Positions 7,507 through 17,272 of a stretch of DNA of 52,142 nt are shown here, in pieces (positions within the stretch are counted from its first letter, which is position 1; the number at the start of each line of letters is the position of its first letter). Made by a program: the position numbers and the translations under genes. The stretch is taken from NCBI GenBank assembly GCA_022703445.1, contig JAKLDR010000020.1, positions 1 through 52,142 of the forward strand, in the 5' to 3' direction. This DNA is from Planctomycetota bacterium. GTDB taxonomy: Bacteria > Planctomycetota > SZUA-567 > JAKLDR01. The notes below the pieces were generated by a model. The model made no database searches. It saw only the letters and a program-made list of their open reading frames with translations, and was not told the origin of the DNA.

Positions 7507-9203
7507 GAGGTCACGGCTCCTTCCGAGAAGAACACCCCCAGCCTGCCCAGGCGCCCGGACTGCACCCGGCCGCCGGGCGCCAGCGCTGCGGGTTCGTCGG
7601 GCAGCCGGCAGACGTAGACAGCCGCGGACGGCCCGGCCATCCCGCGGGCCTCCAGGTCGCGCCAGATCCATTCGGCAAGGCGCTCGGCCTGGGGCCGGCA
7701 GCGCCCCCGGGCATCGGACAGGCAGTCGGCTATGGCCTCCACGCAGGCGACGGCCTTGAGCCCGGCCAGCGCCCGGGCCCCCTCCGGGCGGGGCGAGACC
7801 GGAACGGCCCCGGGCAGCGGCCCGGCGCCGATGAAGAGCCCGCCCGGCCCGGGGTCGACGCCCTCGAGGCGCGGCCCTTCCGGCGCGCCCGGCCCAGGCA
7901 GCTCCAGGCGGCTGGCAAAGTCGCCGCCGTCCTCCCAGGCGGACAGCACCGGGGCCGGCAGCACGCCTCGCGCCGCGCCCACATCCGCGCGCCAACCGGG
8001 CGCCACGCGCTCCAGGTACAGCAGTTCCCTGGAGCGCACCCCGGCCCCGTCCGGGCTGAACTCGTCGATGCGCACCGAGAGCGTCCGGCCGTCGGGCGGC
8101 GACGCCGCCGCCAGGATGACCAGCGCCGCCCCCGACGCCGCGGCCAGGACGGCCCAGAACGGCCGCCAGGGCCGGCTCCGGCGCCAGAAGACCGCCAAGG
8201 CGGTGCTCACCGCCAGCGCCGCCCCCAGCGCCCAGCGCAGCGCGGCCCCGGCCCCGAAGAGGCCGTCGTCCAGCCGAGGGAAGTTCTCGTAGATGGCCCG
8301 GTCCCTGGCCGGCACGGCCGGGGCGGAGCGCGGGGAGTCCAGCAGCCTCTGGTATGCCTCCCAGGCCGCGGCCGACTCGCCGGGAAGCCAGCGCGCCGGC
8401 CACAGGAAGGCCCCGCGCCCGAAGCCCGTACGGAAACGGACCACCAGGGGCTCGCGGGCCGGGCCTTCGCCGGTCCAGGCGGCTACGTCCTCGTCCGAGG
8501 CGCCGCGGAGCCGCTTCCAGTCCGCCCAGGAGCCCCCCGCCCCGGCCGGAGCGTCGCCGGCGAAGAGCACCTCGGCCAGGGCCTCGCGCGCGCCGGCCGC
8601 CGTCACGAAGACCCGGCCTCCCGCGCGGAATCACGAGCGCAGCGCCTGGCGCTGGGCCGGGGCGATCGCGGCGGCGTCGAGTTCGCCGATGACCAGGACG
8701 TCTATGCCCTCGTACGCGGAGGGGTAGGCGGGCAGTTCCTCCGGCGCGGCCTGGATGGCCGTGAACCCGGCCGGTGCGCTGGACGGCAGGTCCAGCCGGC
8801 CGACCAGGGCGGCGACGCGGGCATCCTCCGGGCCGACCAGCCCCGACAGGGCCTTGCGCGCCCGGCCGTCGAGGAAGGCCTCCGGTGCCGATGCGCCGGG
8901 CATGGGCCGGAACGGGACAAGGAATGTGCGCCGCTCGCCCGGGGCCAGCTCCGGGAGAGCCCGGACGGCGTGCCAGGCGCCGCGCACCTCCTGCCCGAGC
9001 CCGGGGCGGAGCGGCCCGGCGAAGCGGTTGCTGACGTCCAGGCTGACCAGGCCCCAGGAGCCGGGCCGAAGCGCCTGGCCCAGCACCGGCCGGCACTGGG
9101 CCTGGAACGGCTCGCGTCCGTCCGGGGAATCCCCGGCCGCGGCCGTCAGGGCCAACGCCATCGCCATCGCCCACGGAAACATGTCCGCCATTATTGCCGT
9201 CAC
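7497..9203 (-). pseudogene. membrane protein gene interrupted by an in-frame TGA
   Basis: Two open segments lie in the same frame: 8634-9203, with an N-terminal signal-like segment (WAMAMALALTAAAG), and 7497-8630. A single TGA at 8631-8633 separates them. Reading through gives QRQALRS-stop-FRAGGRVFVTAAG, where Trp is expected at the stop, because LRSWVRAGGR-type sequences are common in amidotransferase-like folds. One change, TGG to TGA, explains it. The second half has two membrane segments (LRWALGAALAVSTALAVFW; FWAVLAAASGAALVILAA). The full length would be about 568 residues. Function is unknown. It lies between mnmG and hisA. Start choice is uncertain (GTG 9203, ATG 9191 or ATG 9182). Confidence 0.7.
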
Positions 9204-9294
9204 CGACCCTTTTTCAAACAGCCGACGACGGCCACGGACGTTCGCCCTCTATCGGGACGCCGATGCACGTCGACCGAGACTGCGCCCGACGGGC

Positions 9295-11175
9295 TCAGCC
9301 CAGCCGCTGCGCTGGTCGGTGCGGGCCGGCTTTCGTCGGCGGTTCGGCCTTCGCAGCGGTCCTGTCCCGGTCCAGCCACAGGGCGAGCACCGTCACGTCC
9401 GCCGGCGTGACCCCCGCCAGCCGCCCGGCCTGCCCAAGCGTCGCCGGACGCACGCGCGCGAGTTCCTCGCGAGCTTCGCGGGCCAGGCCCGGGACCGTCG
9501 CATAGTCGAGCCCCTCGGGCAGCCGCCGCGCACCGGATTCCTTCATCCTGGCCTGGAAGCCCCGCGCGCGCGCCAGGTACGGCGCGTACTTGGTTTCGAT
9601 CTCGGCCGCCTCGGCGACCTCCGGGTCGCGCACCAGCGCGGCGAGTTCCGGGTCGCCGGCCGCGAGCGCCGCGACGGTCACTTCCGGGCGGCGAAGCACG
9701 TCGGCGAGTGCCCTGCCCTCCCCCGCCGGCTTCCTTCGGAGGTAGTTGAGTGCCGCATCGATGGCCCGGATCTTCTCCGAAAGCCGAAGGCCGAAAGCCG
9801 GCTGGAGCAACCCCATCCCGAGTGCGTACTTGGCCAGCCGCCGGTCGGCGTTGTCGTGGCGCAGCTCCTGGCGGCACTCGCTGCGGCTGGTGAAGAGGCG
9901 GTACGGCTCGGCCGGCCGGCGCGAGACCAGGTCGTCGACCATGACGCCAAGAAAGCTCTCCTCGCGGGGCATGATCAGCGCCGGCTCCCCGGCGCAGGAG
10001 CGCGCCGAGTTGACGCCGGCCAGCCACCCCTGGGCGGCGGCCTCCTCGTAGCCGGAGGTGCCGTTGATCTGGCCGGCGAGGAAGAGCCCCCGCACCGGCT
10101 TCGACTCGAGCGTCACAGTGAGCTGATCCGCGGGAACGCAGTCGTACTCCACGGCGTAGCCGAAGCGCAGGATCTCGGCGTCCTCCAGGCCGGGCACGCT
10201 GCGGACGACCTCGAGCTGCAGGTCCTCGGGCATGCTGGTGGCCAGCCCCCCGGAGTAGACGTCCGGCGCATCCAGGCCCTGCGGCTCTATGAAGACCTGG
10301 TGGCGGTCGGTCTCGCCGAAGAGCACGAACTTGGTCTCGACCGACGGGCAGTAGCGCGGCCCCTGGGCACGGATCTGCCCGCTGAAGAGCGGCAGCCGCC
10401 CGACGTTGGCGCGGATCAACGCGCCGGTGCGCTCGTTGGTGTGGGTCAGCCAGCAGGAGACCGCCGGCGGATGGAACCCGGCCGGATCGGTCCGGAAGGA
10501 CAGCGGCCGCGGCGGATCGTCGGGCCGCTGCTCCTTCATCACCGAGGTGTTGATGGAGCGCGCGGCCAGCCGAGGGCTGGTGCCGGTCTTCAGGCGCCCC
10601 AGCCGGAAGCCGAGCCGCTCGAGACTGGCCGCGAGCTCGGCGGAGGCGGGCAGCCCCAGCTGTCCGCCCGGAGTCCGGCGCTCGCCGGTGTGGAGCTCGC
10701 CCCGCAGGAAGGTCCCCGGCGCCAGCACCGCGGCGCGGCAATGGATCTCGAGCCCCGCGGCGGTCCGCGCGCCGACCAACCGGCCGCCGTCGGCCACGAG
10801 CTCCGTCACCTGGTCTTCGCGGAGCGCGAGGCCCGGCAGGCCCTCGAGCGCCGCGCGGCAGAAGCGCCGATAGAGCGCCTTGTCGACCTGCGCCCGGGGC
10901 GCCCGCACCGCCGGCCCGCGCCCGGTGTTGAGCATCCGGAAGTGGATGCCGGCCGCGTCGGTGGCCAGGGCCTGCAGGCCGCCGAGCGCGTCCAGCTCGC
11001 GCACCAACTGCCCCTTGGCCAACCCCCCCACCGAGGGGTTGCAGGGCGTCTCGCCGATCATTTCGAGCGAGCCGGTCACGAGCAGCGTCCGCCGGCCGAG
11101 CCGCGCGCTAGCCAGCGCGGCCTCGATGCCCGCGTGGCCGCCGCCGATGACCAGGACGTCGCAGCTCCCGCTCAC
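9295..11175 (-). CDS. mnmG: tRNA uridine-5-carboxymethylaminomethyl modification enzyme
   Basis: MnmG (GidA) is the FAD-dependent partner of MnmE in forming the cmnm5 group at wobble U34 of tRNAs. The product is 626 residues, the usual length. The FAD-binding N-terminus is [20 protein letters not shown]. Both family signatures are present: [11 protein letters not shown] and [17 protein letters not shown]. The GTG at 11175 overlaps the stop of the upstream lyase gene (GTGA) and gives the standard N-terminus; the frame extends 18 nt further but without a good start. No mnmE is visible in the window. Confidence 0.95.
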   Translation of the reverse strand: MSGSCDVLVIGGGHAGIEAALASARLGRRTLLVTGSLEMIGETPCNPSVGGLAKGQLVRELDALGGLQALATDAAGIHFRMLNTGRGPAVRAPRAQVDKALYRRFCRAALEGLPGLALREDQVTELVADGGRLVGARTAAGLEIHCRAAVLAPGTFLRGELHTGERRTPGGQLGLPASAELAASLERLGFRLGRLKTGTSPRLAARSINTSVMKEQRPDDPPRPLSFRTDPAGFHPPAVSCWLTHTNERTGALIRANVGRLPLFSGQIRAQGPRYCPSVETKFVLFGETDRHQVFIEPQGLDAPDVYSGGLATSMPEDLQLEVVRSVPGLEDAEILRFGYAVEYDCVPADQLTVTLESKPVRGLFLAGQINGTSGYEEAAAQGWLAGVNSARSCAGEPALIMPREESFLGVMVDDLVSRRPAEPYRLFTSRSECRQELRHDNADRRLAKYALGMGLLQPAFGLRLSEKIRAIDAALNYLRRKPAGEGRALADVLRRPEVTVAALAAGDPELAALVRDPEVAEAAEIETKYAPYLARARGFQARMKESGARRLPEGLDYATVPGLAREAREELARVRPATLGQAGRLAGVTPADVTVLALWLDRDRTAAKAEPPTKAGPHRPAQRLG

Positions 11176-13517
11176 AGCAGCCGCACGCCCCAATCGCCGA
11201 TTTCGTAGGCCGCGCCGCCCACGGCGAGCAGGGCCACGCCGCCGCTGCTCTTGCCGGCGTGCGCCACTCCCTCGCCCTGGTTGACCAGTACGAGGTCGCC
11301 GCCGATGCGGGCAAGCTCGATCTTGCCCTCCCGGGCCGCCGTCACGGCCGGCGCGCGGAGCCGGGCGGTCTCCGGGCAGAGCACCACGCCGAGGTTACGC
11401 CGCCGCTCGAAGCCGGAGGTCGTGAAGCGCAGGTGGTGCTGCATGAGCCACTGGTCGTTCTGCTCCCGGTCCTTGGGAGGCGGCTCCCAGCCCTCCGAGA
11501 GAGTGAAGAAGGCGTTGCGGTGGTAGAGGAATTGCCCCGCCAGCCGGGAACCATCGCGCTCCAGCCGGAAACTCCGGCCGGCCTCGTCGATCTCGAAGCG
11601 CGCCCAGGAGTGGATGTTCCATTCGAAGGCCGATTTCGAGCCCTTCCCGGCCACGAACTCGTCGATGAGCACGAAGCAGCCGTGTTCCTTGAGGAAGACC
11701 ACGTGCCGCCGGCAGCGCTCGGCCTGGGGCGCATAGCTCGCGTCCGCGTCGCCGACGAGGTACGCCAGCCGCGCGTCCTCGAACGGACGCCGGATCGCGC
11801 CGCGCGAGTCCTCCGACTGCACCGGCTGCGACGCCCCCGATAGCGTGGCGCAGTTGTGGCTCTTGGTGTGCCAGTTCCAGTGCATGTGGTGATTCGAGCC
11901 GTAGCCGTCGTAGTAGCCGCTGGGCTGGGCGAGCACCTTGCCGCCGACGTGCAGGATGAAATCGTTGTTGTTGGCGTGCGAGTGGCTGGTCGAGCCATAG
12001 GGCGAGCTCCGGAAGATCATCGCCACGTCGCGCTCCGGGTTGCGCAGGTCCGTACGGAAGGCGGCCCAGCCGGCCGCCTCGAAGACGCCGAGCACCGGCG
12101 GCTCCCTCCGCGCGGCAACACTCCGCGCCGGGGCCGTCTCGATGAAGTAGTTCTGCGCCGTGGCGAAGCCGGCGAAGTCCTGGCGGCGCTCCGGCGGCGT
12201 CGGGAAGATGTCGGCCCAGCGGCGGCAGTCCTCCACGTACTCCCCGAAGGCTCCGGCGCCGGTCTCCCGATCGATGAGCTCGACCAGATCGGCGTTGGCC
12301 ATCCAGGTGCCCGACCAATGCTCGGTGTGGTCTCCGAAGCCCATCCATTCGGCGTAAGCCGGCAGGCACAGCTCGCGCCATCGGGCGTGGCCGGCCCAGA
12401 AGGGCCGCCGGAAGAGGTCGACGCCCGTGCCGCATTTCAGGGCCGAGGCGAAACGTCCCATTATGGCCACGTAGGCCAGGCCGTAGGACGGGCCCTCCGC
12501 CCAGGCCCCGTCGTCGCCGGCCCAGATCGGCCAGACGCCACAGAGCACCGGCCGGAGCCACTCCAGCCAGCGCCGGGCCTCCGGGATCCGTTCGTGGAAG
12601 ACCAACGACACCTGCGCCAGGAAAACGATCTCGCGGCCGGCGTGGCTGTCGAAACGGGTGATCCCGTAGCAGCCGCGGCCATGCATCTCCTCGAAGGTGA
12701 TCTGCCCGCGCCGGCGGAAGTGCTGGATGACCAGCTCGCGCTCCTCGGGCGCGAAACGGTCCCAGGCCCAGTCGCAGGCAGTCGGGCCCCACCAGATGAC
12801 CGACATGTGCGGCTCGTCGTTGTGCTCGAGATGGGTCGAGCCGGCAGGGTCCCAGCGGCTGACCGAGGCCAAACGCCGGCAGGCGGCGCGGGCGCAGTCC
12901 TCGCGGCCGCCGGCCAGCCACGCCAGGGCCAGCGTCTCGGCCCCGGCCACGAAGGCCCGGGAATCGAAGGCGATCCTCTTCCATAGCGCGTAGGTCTTGG
13001 AGTAATCCTCCTCCCAGGGAGGAAGAAAGGGAGGCTCGGACATCTCGTGGGGCTCGCCGAGCAACCGGTCGGCGGCGGCGGAGAGCTCGCGCCAAAGCGC
13101 GGCGCGGCTCGTCGCCCGCGACTCGCGCAGAGCCTCGACCTCCTCCGGACGGGTCCAGATGCGCGGGTGCGCGGCCGGGAAGCGCCGAAGCCACTCCTCC
13201 ACCGAGGGGATCTCGACGACCACGGCCTCGGGGCCGATTTCGAAGTCGAGTATTTCACCCTCGGCTCCAGGGCCCGACCATTGCCACCAGTAGTGCCCGG
13301 GCCCAAACGCCTTCTCCGGCAGGAAGACCGGGTCGGTCAGGCCGCGCTCGGTCAGGACCGCGTCCCGGAGTTCCGGGTCCCGGGCGACAACCAGACAGAA
13401 CTCCTCCACCGCCTTCGGCGGCTTCCAGGCAAAGACCGGAGGATTGGTCGCCGGCCGGCTGCCGCGCCGCGGCTGGCGGGGGTCGACGTGCGGGTGGGGA
13501 TGGCGCTGGGATCTCAT
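11172..13517 (-). CDS. DUF4962/heparinase II/III-family polysaccharide lyase-like protein
   Basis: A 781-residue protein with the layout of DUF4962-heparinase II/III lyases. An N-terminal beta domain (VDPRQP...FAWKP) is followed by an alpha/alpha toroid from about 130, opening [14 protein letters not shown]. The beta-sheet domain begins with the His-rich [20 protein letters not shown] and [20 protein letters not shown], where the catalytic His/Tyr residues are expected. No signal peptide is visible, so it probably acts on imported oligosaccharides. The ATG at 13517 has GGGAG 8 nt upstream. Its stop overlaps mnmG. The promoter region carries a perfect dyad over a consensus -10. Substrate (uronate-rich or sulfated glycan) cannot be told from the sequence. 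Confidence 0.85.
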   Translation of the reverse strand: MRSQRHPHPHVDPRQPRRGSRPATNPPVFAWKPPKAVEEFCLVVARDPELRDAVLTERGLTDPVFLPEKAFGPGHYWWQWSGPGAEGEILDFEIGPEAVVVEIPSVEEWLRRFPAAHPRIWTRPEEVEALRESRATSRAALWRELSAAADRLLGEPHEMSEPPFLPPWEEDYSKTYALWKRIAFDSRAFVAGAETLALAWLAGGREDCARAACRRLASVSRWDPAGSTHLEHNDEPHMSVIWWGPTACDWAWDRFAPEERELVIQHFRRRGQITFEEMHGRGCYGITRFDSHAGREIVFLAQVSLVFHERIPEARRWLEWLRPVLCGVWPIWAGDDGAWAEGPSYGLAYVAIMGRFASALKCGTGVDLFRRPFWAGHARWRELCLPAYAEWMGFGDHTEHWSGTWMANADLVELIDRETGAGAFGEYVEDCRRWADIFPTPPERRQDFAGFATAQNYFIETAPARSVAARREPPVLGVFEAAGWAAFRTDLRNPERDVAMIFRSSPYGSTSHSHANNNDFILHVGGKVLAQPSGYYDGYGSNHHMHWNWHTKSHNCATLSGASQPVQSEDSRGAIRRPFEDARLAYLVGDADASYAPQAERCRRHVVFLKEHGCFVLIDEFVAGKGSKSAFEWNIHSWARFEIDEAGRSFRLERDGSRLAGQFLYHRNAFFTLSEGWEPPPKDREQNDQWLMQHHLRFTTSGFERRRNLGVVLCPETARLRAPAVTAAREGKIELARIGGDLVLVNQGEGVAHAGKSSGGVALLAVGGAAYEIGDWGVRLL

Positions 13518-13562
13518 GCTTGACTCCCGGGACAGGCCGATCCGCGATGCCGCGGAGTTGGG

Positions 13563-13577
13563 GCTCATTATATGAGC
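13563..13577 (-). promoter_or_regulatory. Perfect dyad overlapping a TATAAT -10
   Basis: GCTCAT-tat-ATGAGC is a perfect palindrome about 45 bp upstream of the lyase start. On the minus strand it contains an exact TATAAT at 13567-13572. A dyad sitting on a -10 is a typical repressor site. No good -35 is seen, so the promoter may be weak or activator dependent. Confidence 0.4.
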
Positions 13578-13592
13578 GCCGGCGGCGTCTGC

Positions 13593-13620
13593 TTGACTTG
13601 GGCGCCGCCAAAGCTACGCT
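13593..13620 (+). promoter_or_regulatory. Candidate sigma-70 promoter for the YdjM-like gene
   Basis: TTGACT (13593-13598), 16-bp spacer, TACGCT (13615-13620), 52 bp upstream of the ATG at 13672. The -35 matches at 5 of 6 positions and the -10 at 3 of 6. Confidence 0.35.
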
Positions 13621-13671
13621 TTGCGTGCTTCCAAGGGTTTTCGCGACGAGTCTTGGACAGCGAGGCGGACG

Positions 13672-14274
13672 ATGACCCCTCCGGCCCACTTTCTGGCAGC
13701 CTGGCTGGTGGCCAACGCCGGCGGCACCAACCGCCGCGATCGAACGCTCATCACCATCGCCGGAGTACTGCCCGATCTCGATGGCTTCGGCTACCTTCCG
13801 GAGGCGCTCACCGCCTCGAGCGCCGAGCCGCTCCACTGGTACGGCGACTGGCACCACGTGCTCTTCCATAATGGGCTGACCGGACTGGTCTGCGCCGGAC
13901 TGGTTCTGCTGGTCGCGAGGCAACGCTGGCGGACTGCGCTGCTGGTGCTCGCCGCTTTCCATGTGCATATGCTCATGGACTTGGCCGGATCCAAAGGCCC
14001 GGACGGCGACCAGTGGGAGATCCCCTACCTCCTGCCCTTCTCCGACGCCTGGCAGCTGACCTGGAGCGGCCAGTGGCCGCTCGACTCCTGGACAAACAAG
14101 TTGATCGGCGTCGGCATGCTCGCCGCCGCCATCCTGTTGGCCCGCATCCGCGGCTTCTCGCCGTTCGAGATCGTCTCGGCGCGCGCCGACCGGGCCTTCG
14201 TGGGCATGCTCCGGCGGTCGGGACATAAGGGCCCGGAGGCTCCGCCGCCGACTCCCCCGCCAACCCCCGCTTGA
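13672..14274 (+). CDS. YdjM-like membrane-bound metal-dependent hydrolase
   Basis: A 200-residue integral membrane protein. It starts MTPPAHFLAAWLVANAG and continues GVLPDLDGFGYLPEAL. The His of AHF, the Asp pair in PDLD, HHVLFHN and HMLMDLAGS give the spaced His/Asp ligands of the DUF457/YdjM family. Membrane segments occur at about 65-85, 90-110 and 145-165. The ATG at 13672 has GAGG close upstream and makes the N-terminus match the family; the frame opens 51 nt earlier. The C-terminus is a Pro-rich tail. Family members are predicted hydrolases of unknown substrate. It is a single gene between the lyase operon and folD. Confidence 0.8.
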   Translation: MTPPAHFLAAWLVANAGGTNRRDRTLITIAGVLPDLDGFGYLPEALTASSAEPLHWYGDWHHVLFHNGLTGLVCAGLVLLVARQRWRTALLVLAAFHVHMLMDLAGSKGPDGDQWEIPYLLPFSDAWQLTWSGQWPLDSWTNKLIGVGMLAAAILLARIRGFSPFEIVSARADRAFVGMLRRSGHKGPEAPPPTPPPTPA

Positions 14275-14298
14275 CAGCGGCACCGGCGTCTATATCCT
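14271..14298 (+). promoter_or_regulatory. Sigma-70 promoter upstream of folD
   Basis: A perfect TTGACA (14271-14276) overlapping the stop codon of the previous gene, a 16-bp spacer, then TATCCT (4 of 6 matches). Transcription would start near 14305, giving a leader of about 70 nt to the folD GTG. It may also drive the pil-like operon, which follows folD after only 34 nt. Confidence 0.55.
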
Positions 14299-14376
14299 CT
14301 TGTTAATCGCAGCTCCCGTCGGGCTGCCTGCACCGCGGAATTCCCCACGCAAGACCAGCGAATAAGGAGACTTGGA

Positions 14377-15342
14377 GTGCCTGCCCAGATCATCGATGGC
14401 AACGCTGTAGCCGACCGGATCGTCGCGGAACTGGCCGCCGAGGTCGCCAAACTCAAGGCCGCCGGCCGCGGGCCGCTGTTGGTCGCCGTGCAGGTCGGCG
14501 AGAACGCCGCCAGCCGCGTCTACATCAAGAACCAGAAGGAGAGCTGCGAGAAGATCGGCATCTCCTACCGCCTGGACGAGCTCCCGGCGACCACCACCCA
14601 GGCCGACCTGGCCGCGCACATCGGCAAGCTCAACGCCGACCCCAGGGTGACCGGTGTCATACTCCAGATGCCCCTGCCCGAGGGCCTCGACCCGCGCGCC
14701 GCCCAGCGGGCCATCGGCTTCGAGAAGGACATCGAGGGCATGCATCCGGCGAACATGGGCCGGGTGGTCTACGGCGACGCCGCCCAGGCGCCCTGCACCG
14801 CGCACGGCGCCTACCTGCTCGCCCGGAGCCTGGAGCTTCCCCCCAGCCACGACCCGCTCCCGGAGTTCGCCAAGCGGGTCATCGCCGCGGGCAAGACCAC
14901 CGCGGGCCTCTACGGCAAGAACGTGGTGGTGGTCGGCCACAGCGAGATCGTGGGCAAGCCCCTGGCGCTGCTCTTCCTGGACAGCTTCTGCACCGTCTCG
15001 GTCTGCCACATCGCGACCAAGAACCTCGCCGAGATGGCCCGGCAGGCGGACATCCTCTGCGTGGCGGTCGGCAAGCCGGGGCTGATCAAGGCCGAGATGA
15101 TCAAGCCCGGCGCCGCGGTCATCGACATCGGCATCAACCGCGTCCCGGACATCGGCCCGGACGGCAAGCAGCTGCTCAACAAGAAGGGCAAGCCGGCCAT
15201 GAAGACGGTCGGCGACGTGGACTACGAGAAGGCCTGCGCGGTCGCCGGCTGGATCACCCCCGTCCCGGGCGGCGTGGGGCCCATGACCGTGGCCATGCTG
15301 CTCAAGAACGTCGTCGAGGCCGCCAGGGCCGCTCGCGGCTGA
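14377..15342 (+). CDS. folD: Bifunctional methylenetetrahydrofolate dehydrogenase/cyclohydrolase
   Basis: FolD converts 5,10-methylene-THF to 10-formyl-THF in one-carbon metabolism. The catalytic Lys region is SRVYIKNQKESCEKIGI, the substrate loop GVILQMPLPEGLD, the Asp motif EKDIEGMHPANMG, the nucleotide-binding stretch VVVVGHSEIVGKPLALL, and the C-terminal signature TPVPGGVGPMTVAML. At 321 residues it is longer than the usual 285-300, owing to an insert before the nucleotide fold (about residues 148-175) and one near VPDIGPDGKQLL. GTG is the start, with AAGGAG 8 nt upstream. The His in VGHSEIVG stands where Arg is common, which may affect cofactor preference. Confidence 0.95.
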   Translation: MPAQIIDGNAVADRIVAELAAEVAKLKAAGRGPLLVAVQVGENAASRVYIKNQKESCEKIGISYRLDELPATTTQADLAAHIGKLNADPRVTGVILQMPLPEGLDPRAAQRAIGFEKDIEGMHPANMGRVVYGDAAQAPCTAHGAYLLARSLELPPSHDPLPEFAKRVIAAGKTTAGLYGKNVVVVGHSEIVGKPLALLFLDSFCTVSVCHIATKNLAEMARQADILCVAVGKPGLIKAEMIKPGAAVIDIGINRVPDIGPDGKQLLNKKGKPAMKTVGDVDYEKACAVAGWITPVPGGVGPMTVAMLLKNVVEAARAARG

Positions 15343-15376
15343 CCCCGACTCCCCGCAGACCGGAGGGCACCGACCC

Positions 15377-17272
15377 GTGGCATCAGGACTGGGCATAGAC
15401 CTCGGATCCAGCGCCATCAAGGCCGTACGGCTCCGCCGGCGGGGCGCCGGCTGGGAGGCCCTCGCGGCCGCGCGCCTGGAGGACCCCTCCCCGCCGCCCA
15501 AGGCCCCGGCCAAGGCCAGCGACCCGCTGCCGCCGCGGACCCTGCCCGAGGGGCTGGGCGCCAAGCTCTCCGCGGCCGGGCTGACCGGCTCGGGGGCGCT
15601 GGGCATCACCGGCCGCGACCTGATGATCAAGTACGTGGCCACCCCGCCGGTGCCCCCCTGGAAGCTCCGGCTGATGATGGACCTGGAGATCAAGGGCACC
15701 TCCGGGGCCGACGTCTGCGGGGACTACGCCAATCTGAACATCCCGGGCGACCTCACCAAGGAGATGGTCTCCCTTGTAGCCGTGGCCAAGACCACCTACG
15801 TCGAGGCCCAGATGGGCCTGGCCCGGCAGCTGGGCATGGGCACGGAGTGGTGCTGCCCCAACGCCGTGGCGCTCTTCAACGCCTTCACGGCCAGCGCCCA
15901 GTTCCGGCCCGGCGAGACGGCCGCGGTGCTGGACATCGGCCGCGACAACCTGGAACTGGTCATCCAGCGCGACGGGGTCCTCTACTTCGCGCGCAGCGCG
16001 CCGGGCGGCGGCCGGCGCTTCACCGAGGCCGTCGACGGCGTCTTCAGCCTGGGCTACGACCGCTCCGAGCAGTACAAGTGCGTGCGCGCGGCCATCCACT
16101 CGGGCGAGACGGCCGGCCTGGAGGCCAGCCAGATCAAGGTCTCCGGGGCGCTCCGCGAGGTGGCCGACGGACTGGCCGGGGCGCTGCGTTCGGCAGTGAT
16201 GTTCTGCAAGAACCAGGCCAAGCTCAGCAAGCTGGACATCGAACGCCTGGTGCTCTCCGGCTGCGGCTCCCAGCTGCGCGGCCTGACCGAGCACCTCAAG
16301 GACAAGCTCAAGGTGCCGGTCGACATGCTCGACCCGGCCTCGCGGCTGGACATCTCCAAGCTGCCGCGCGACCAGCAGGCCCTCTTCGAGGGGCCCGGCT
16401 CCGGCGGCATGTCCGTGGCCATCGGCCTGGCCATGGCCGCGGCCGACGAGTCGGCCATGCGCCTGGCCGTGCTGCCCGACCGGGTGCTCAAGGTCCGCCG
16501 CTTCTGGCGCGGAACGGTCTGGGCCGCCGCCGCAGGCGTCGTCCTGCTGGGCGTGCCGGTCCTGGACTACGTCTGGGCCCACCGGCAGGAGACGGCCGCG
16601 GCCGAGCGCCACCAGAAGGTGGAGCAGGCCCTGGCCGCCCTCGAGGGGCGTGGCAAGCAGGTCGACAGCGAGGCCAGGATTAACTTGGAGATGAAACAGC
16701 GCGCGGAACTGATCGTGGGCCCGGCCCAGATCAACCGGCCGCTGCTGGGATTCCTGACCCTGCTGCGCGAGGCCACCCCGGCGGGGGTGACCGTCGAGAA
16801 GCTCTCCGCCGCCCGCGAGGACGAGCCGCACGAGGGGACCCCGGGGCTGCTGGTCAAGGTCTCCGTCTCCGGCCGGCTGGACCCCGGGCAGATCAAGTCC
16901 GGGGCCACCGCCTCCACCCAGGACATCTACGACGCGCTCAACGCCTTCGTCCTCACCGACCTGCGTCGTGAGCGCCCGGGGCAGGTGTTCAAGGTGGCCG
17001 ACGCCAAACTGACCACCCTGCAGGCGGAAATGGAGCGCCCGTCGGCCGGCGACCCGCGCATCCCCTTCAGCTTCGACGTCTGGCTGGCCACGCTGGGCGT
17101 GGCCTCCGAGGCCATCGAGGAATCCGAGCCGGAGGCGCCCGGGACGGGGCGCTTCCCGCCGCCAGCCCTCCCCGGAGTGCCCGGCGTCCCCGGGACGCCG
17201 GGAGTCCCGGGAACCCCCGGCGTTCCCGCGCCGGCGCCTGTCCCGACACCCGAGGCGGAGGCCGCGCCATGA
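15377..17272 (+). CDS. PilM-PilN fusion protein of a type IV pilus/T2SS-like system
   Basis: A 631-residue inner-membrane assembly protein. Residues 1-360 are the actin-like PilM ATPase fold: phosphate-1 loop GIDLGSSAIKAVRL, later VLDIGRDNLELVI and LVLSGCGSQLRGL. A membrane segment follows at about 378-395 (WAAAAGVVLLGVPVLDYVW), then a coiled region and a periplasmic PilN/GspL-like domain to about 575. Usually PilM and PilN are separate; here they are one chain. The tail (about 595-631) is a collagen-like Pro-Gly run (PGVPGTPGVPGTPGVP) and a Pro/Ala stretch. GTG start with GGAGG upstream. The stop overlaps the next ATG. Confidence 0.8.
   Translation: MASGLGIDLGSSAIKAVRLRRRGAGWEALAAARLEDPSPPPKAPAKASDPLPPRTLPEGLGAKLSAAGLTGSGALGITGRDLMIKYVATPPVPPWKLRLMMDLEIKGTSGADVCGDYANLNIPGDLTKEMVSLVAVAKTTYVEAQMGLARQLGMGTEWCCPNAVALFNAFTASAQFRPGETAAVLDIGRDNLELVIQRDGVLYFARSAPGGGRRFTEAVDGVFSLGYDRSEQYKCVRAAIHSGETAGLEASQIKVSGALREVADGLAGALRSAVMFCKNQAKLSKLDIERLVLSGCGSQLRGLTEHLKDKLKVPVDMLDPASRLDISKLPRDQQALFEGPGSGGMSVAIGLAMAAADESAMRLAVLPDRVLKVRRFWRGTVWAAAAGVVLLGVPVLDYVWAHRQETAAAERHQKVEQALAALEGRGKQVDSEARINLEMKQRAELIVGPAQINRPLLGFLTLLREATPAGVTVEKLSAAREDEPHEGTPGLLVKVSVSGRLDPGQIKSGATASTQDIYDALNAFVLTDLRRERPGQVFKVADAKLTTLQAEMERPSAGDPRIPFSFDVWLATLGVASEAIEESEPEAPGTGRFPPPALPGVPGVPGTPGVPGTPGVPAPAPVPTPEAEAAP

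Noticed and set aside
8631..8633. Genome-wide recoding of TGA
   Set aside because: Several conserved genes here end at TGA overlapping the next start (mnmG boundary, PP-loop gene, NuoF-GltD); reading through them would add unsupported tails.
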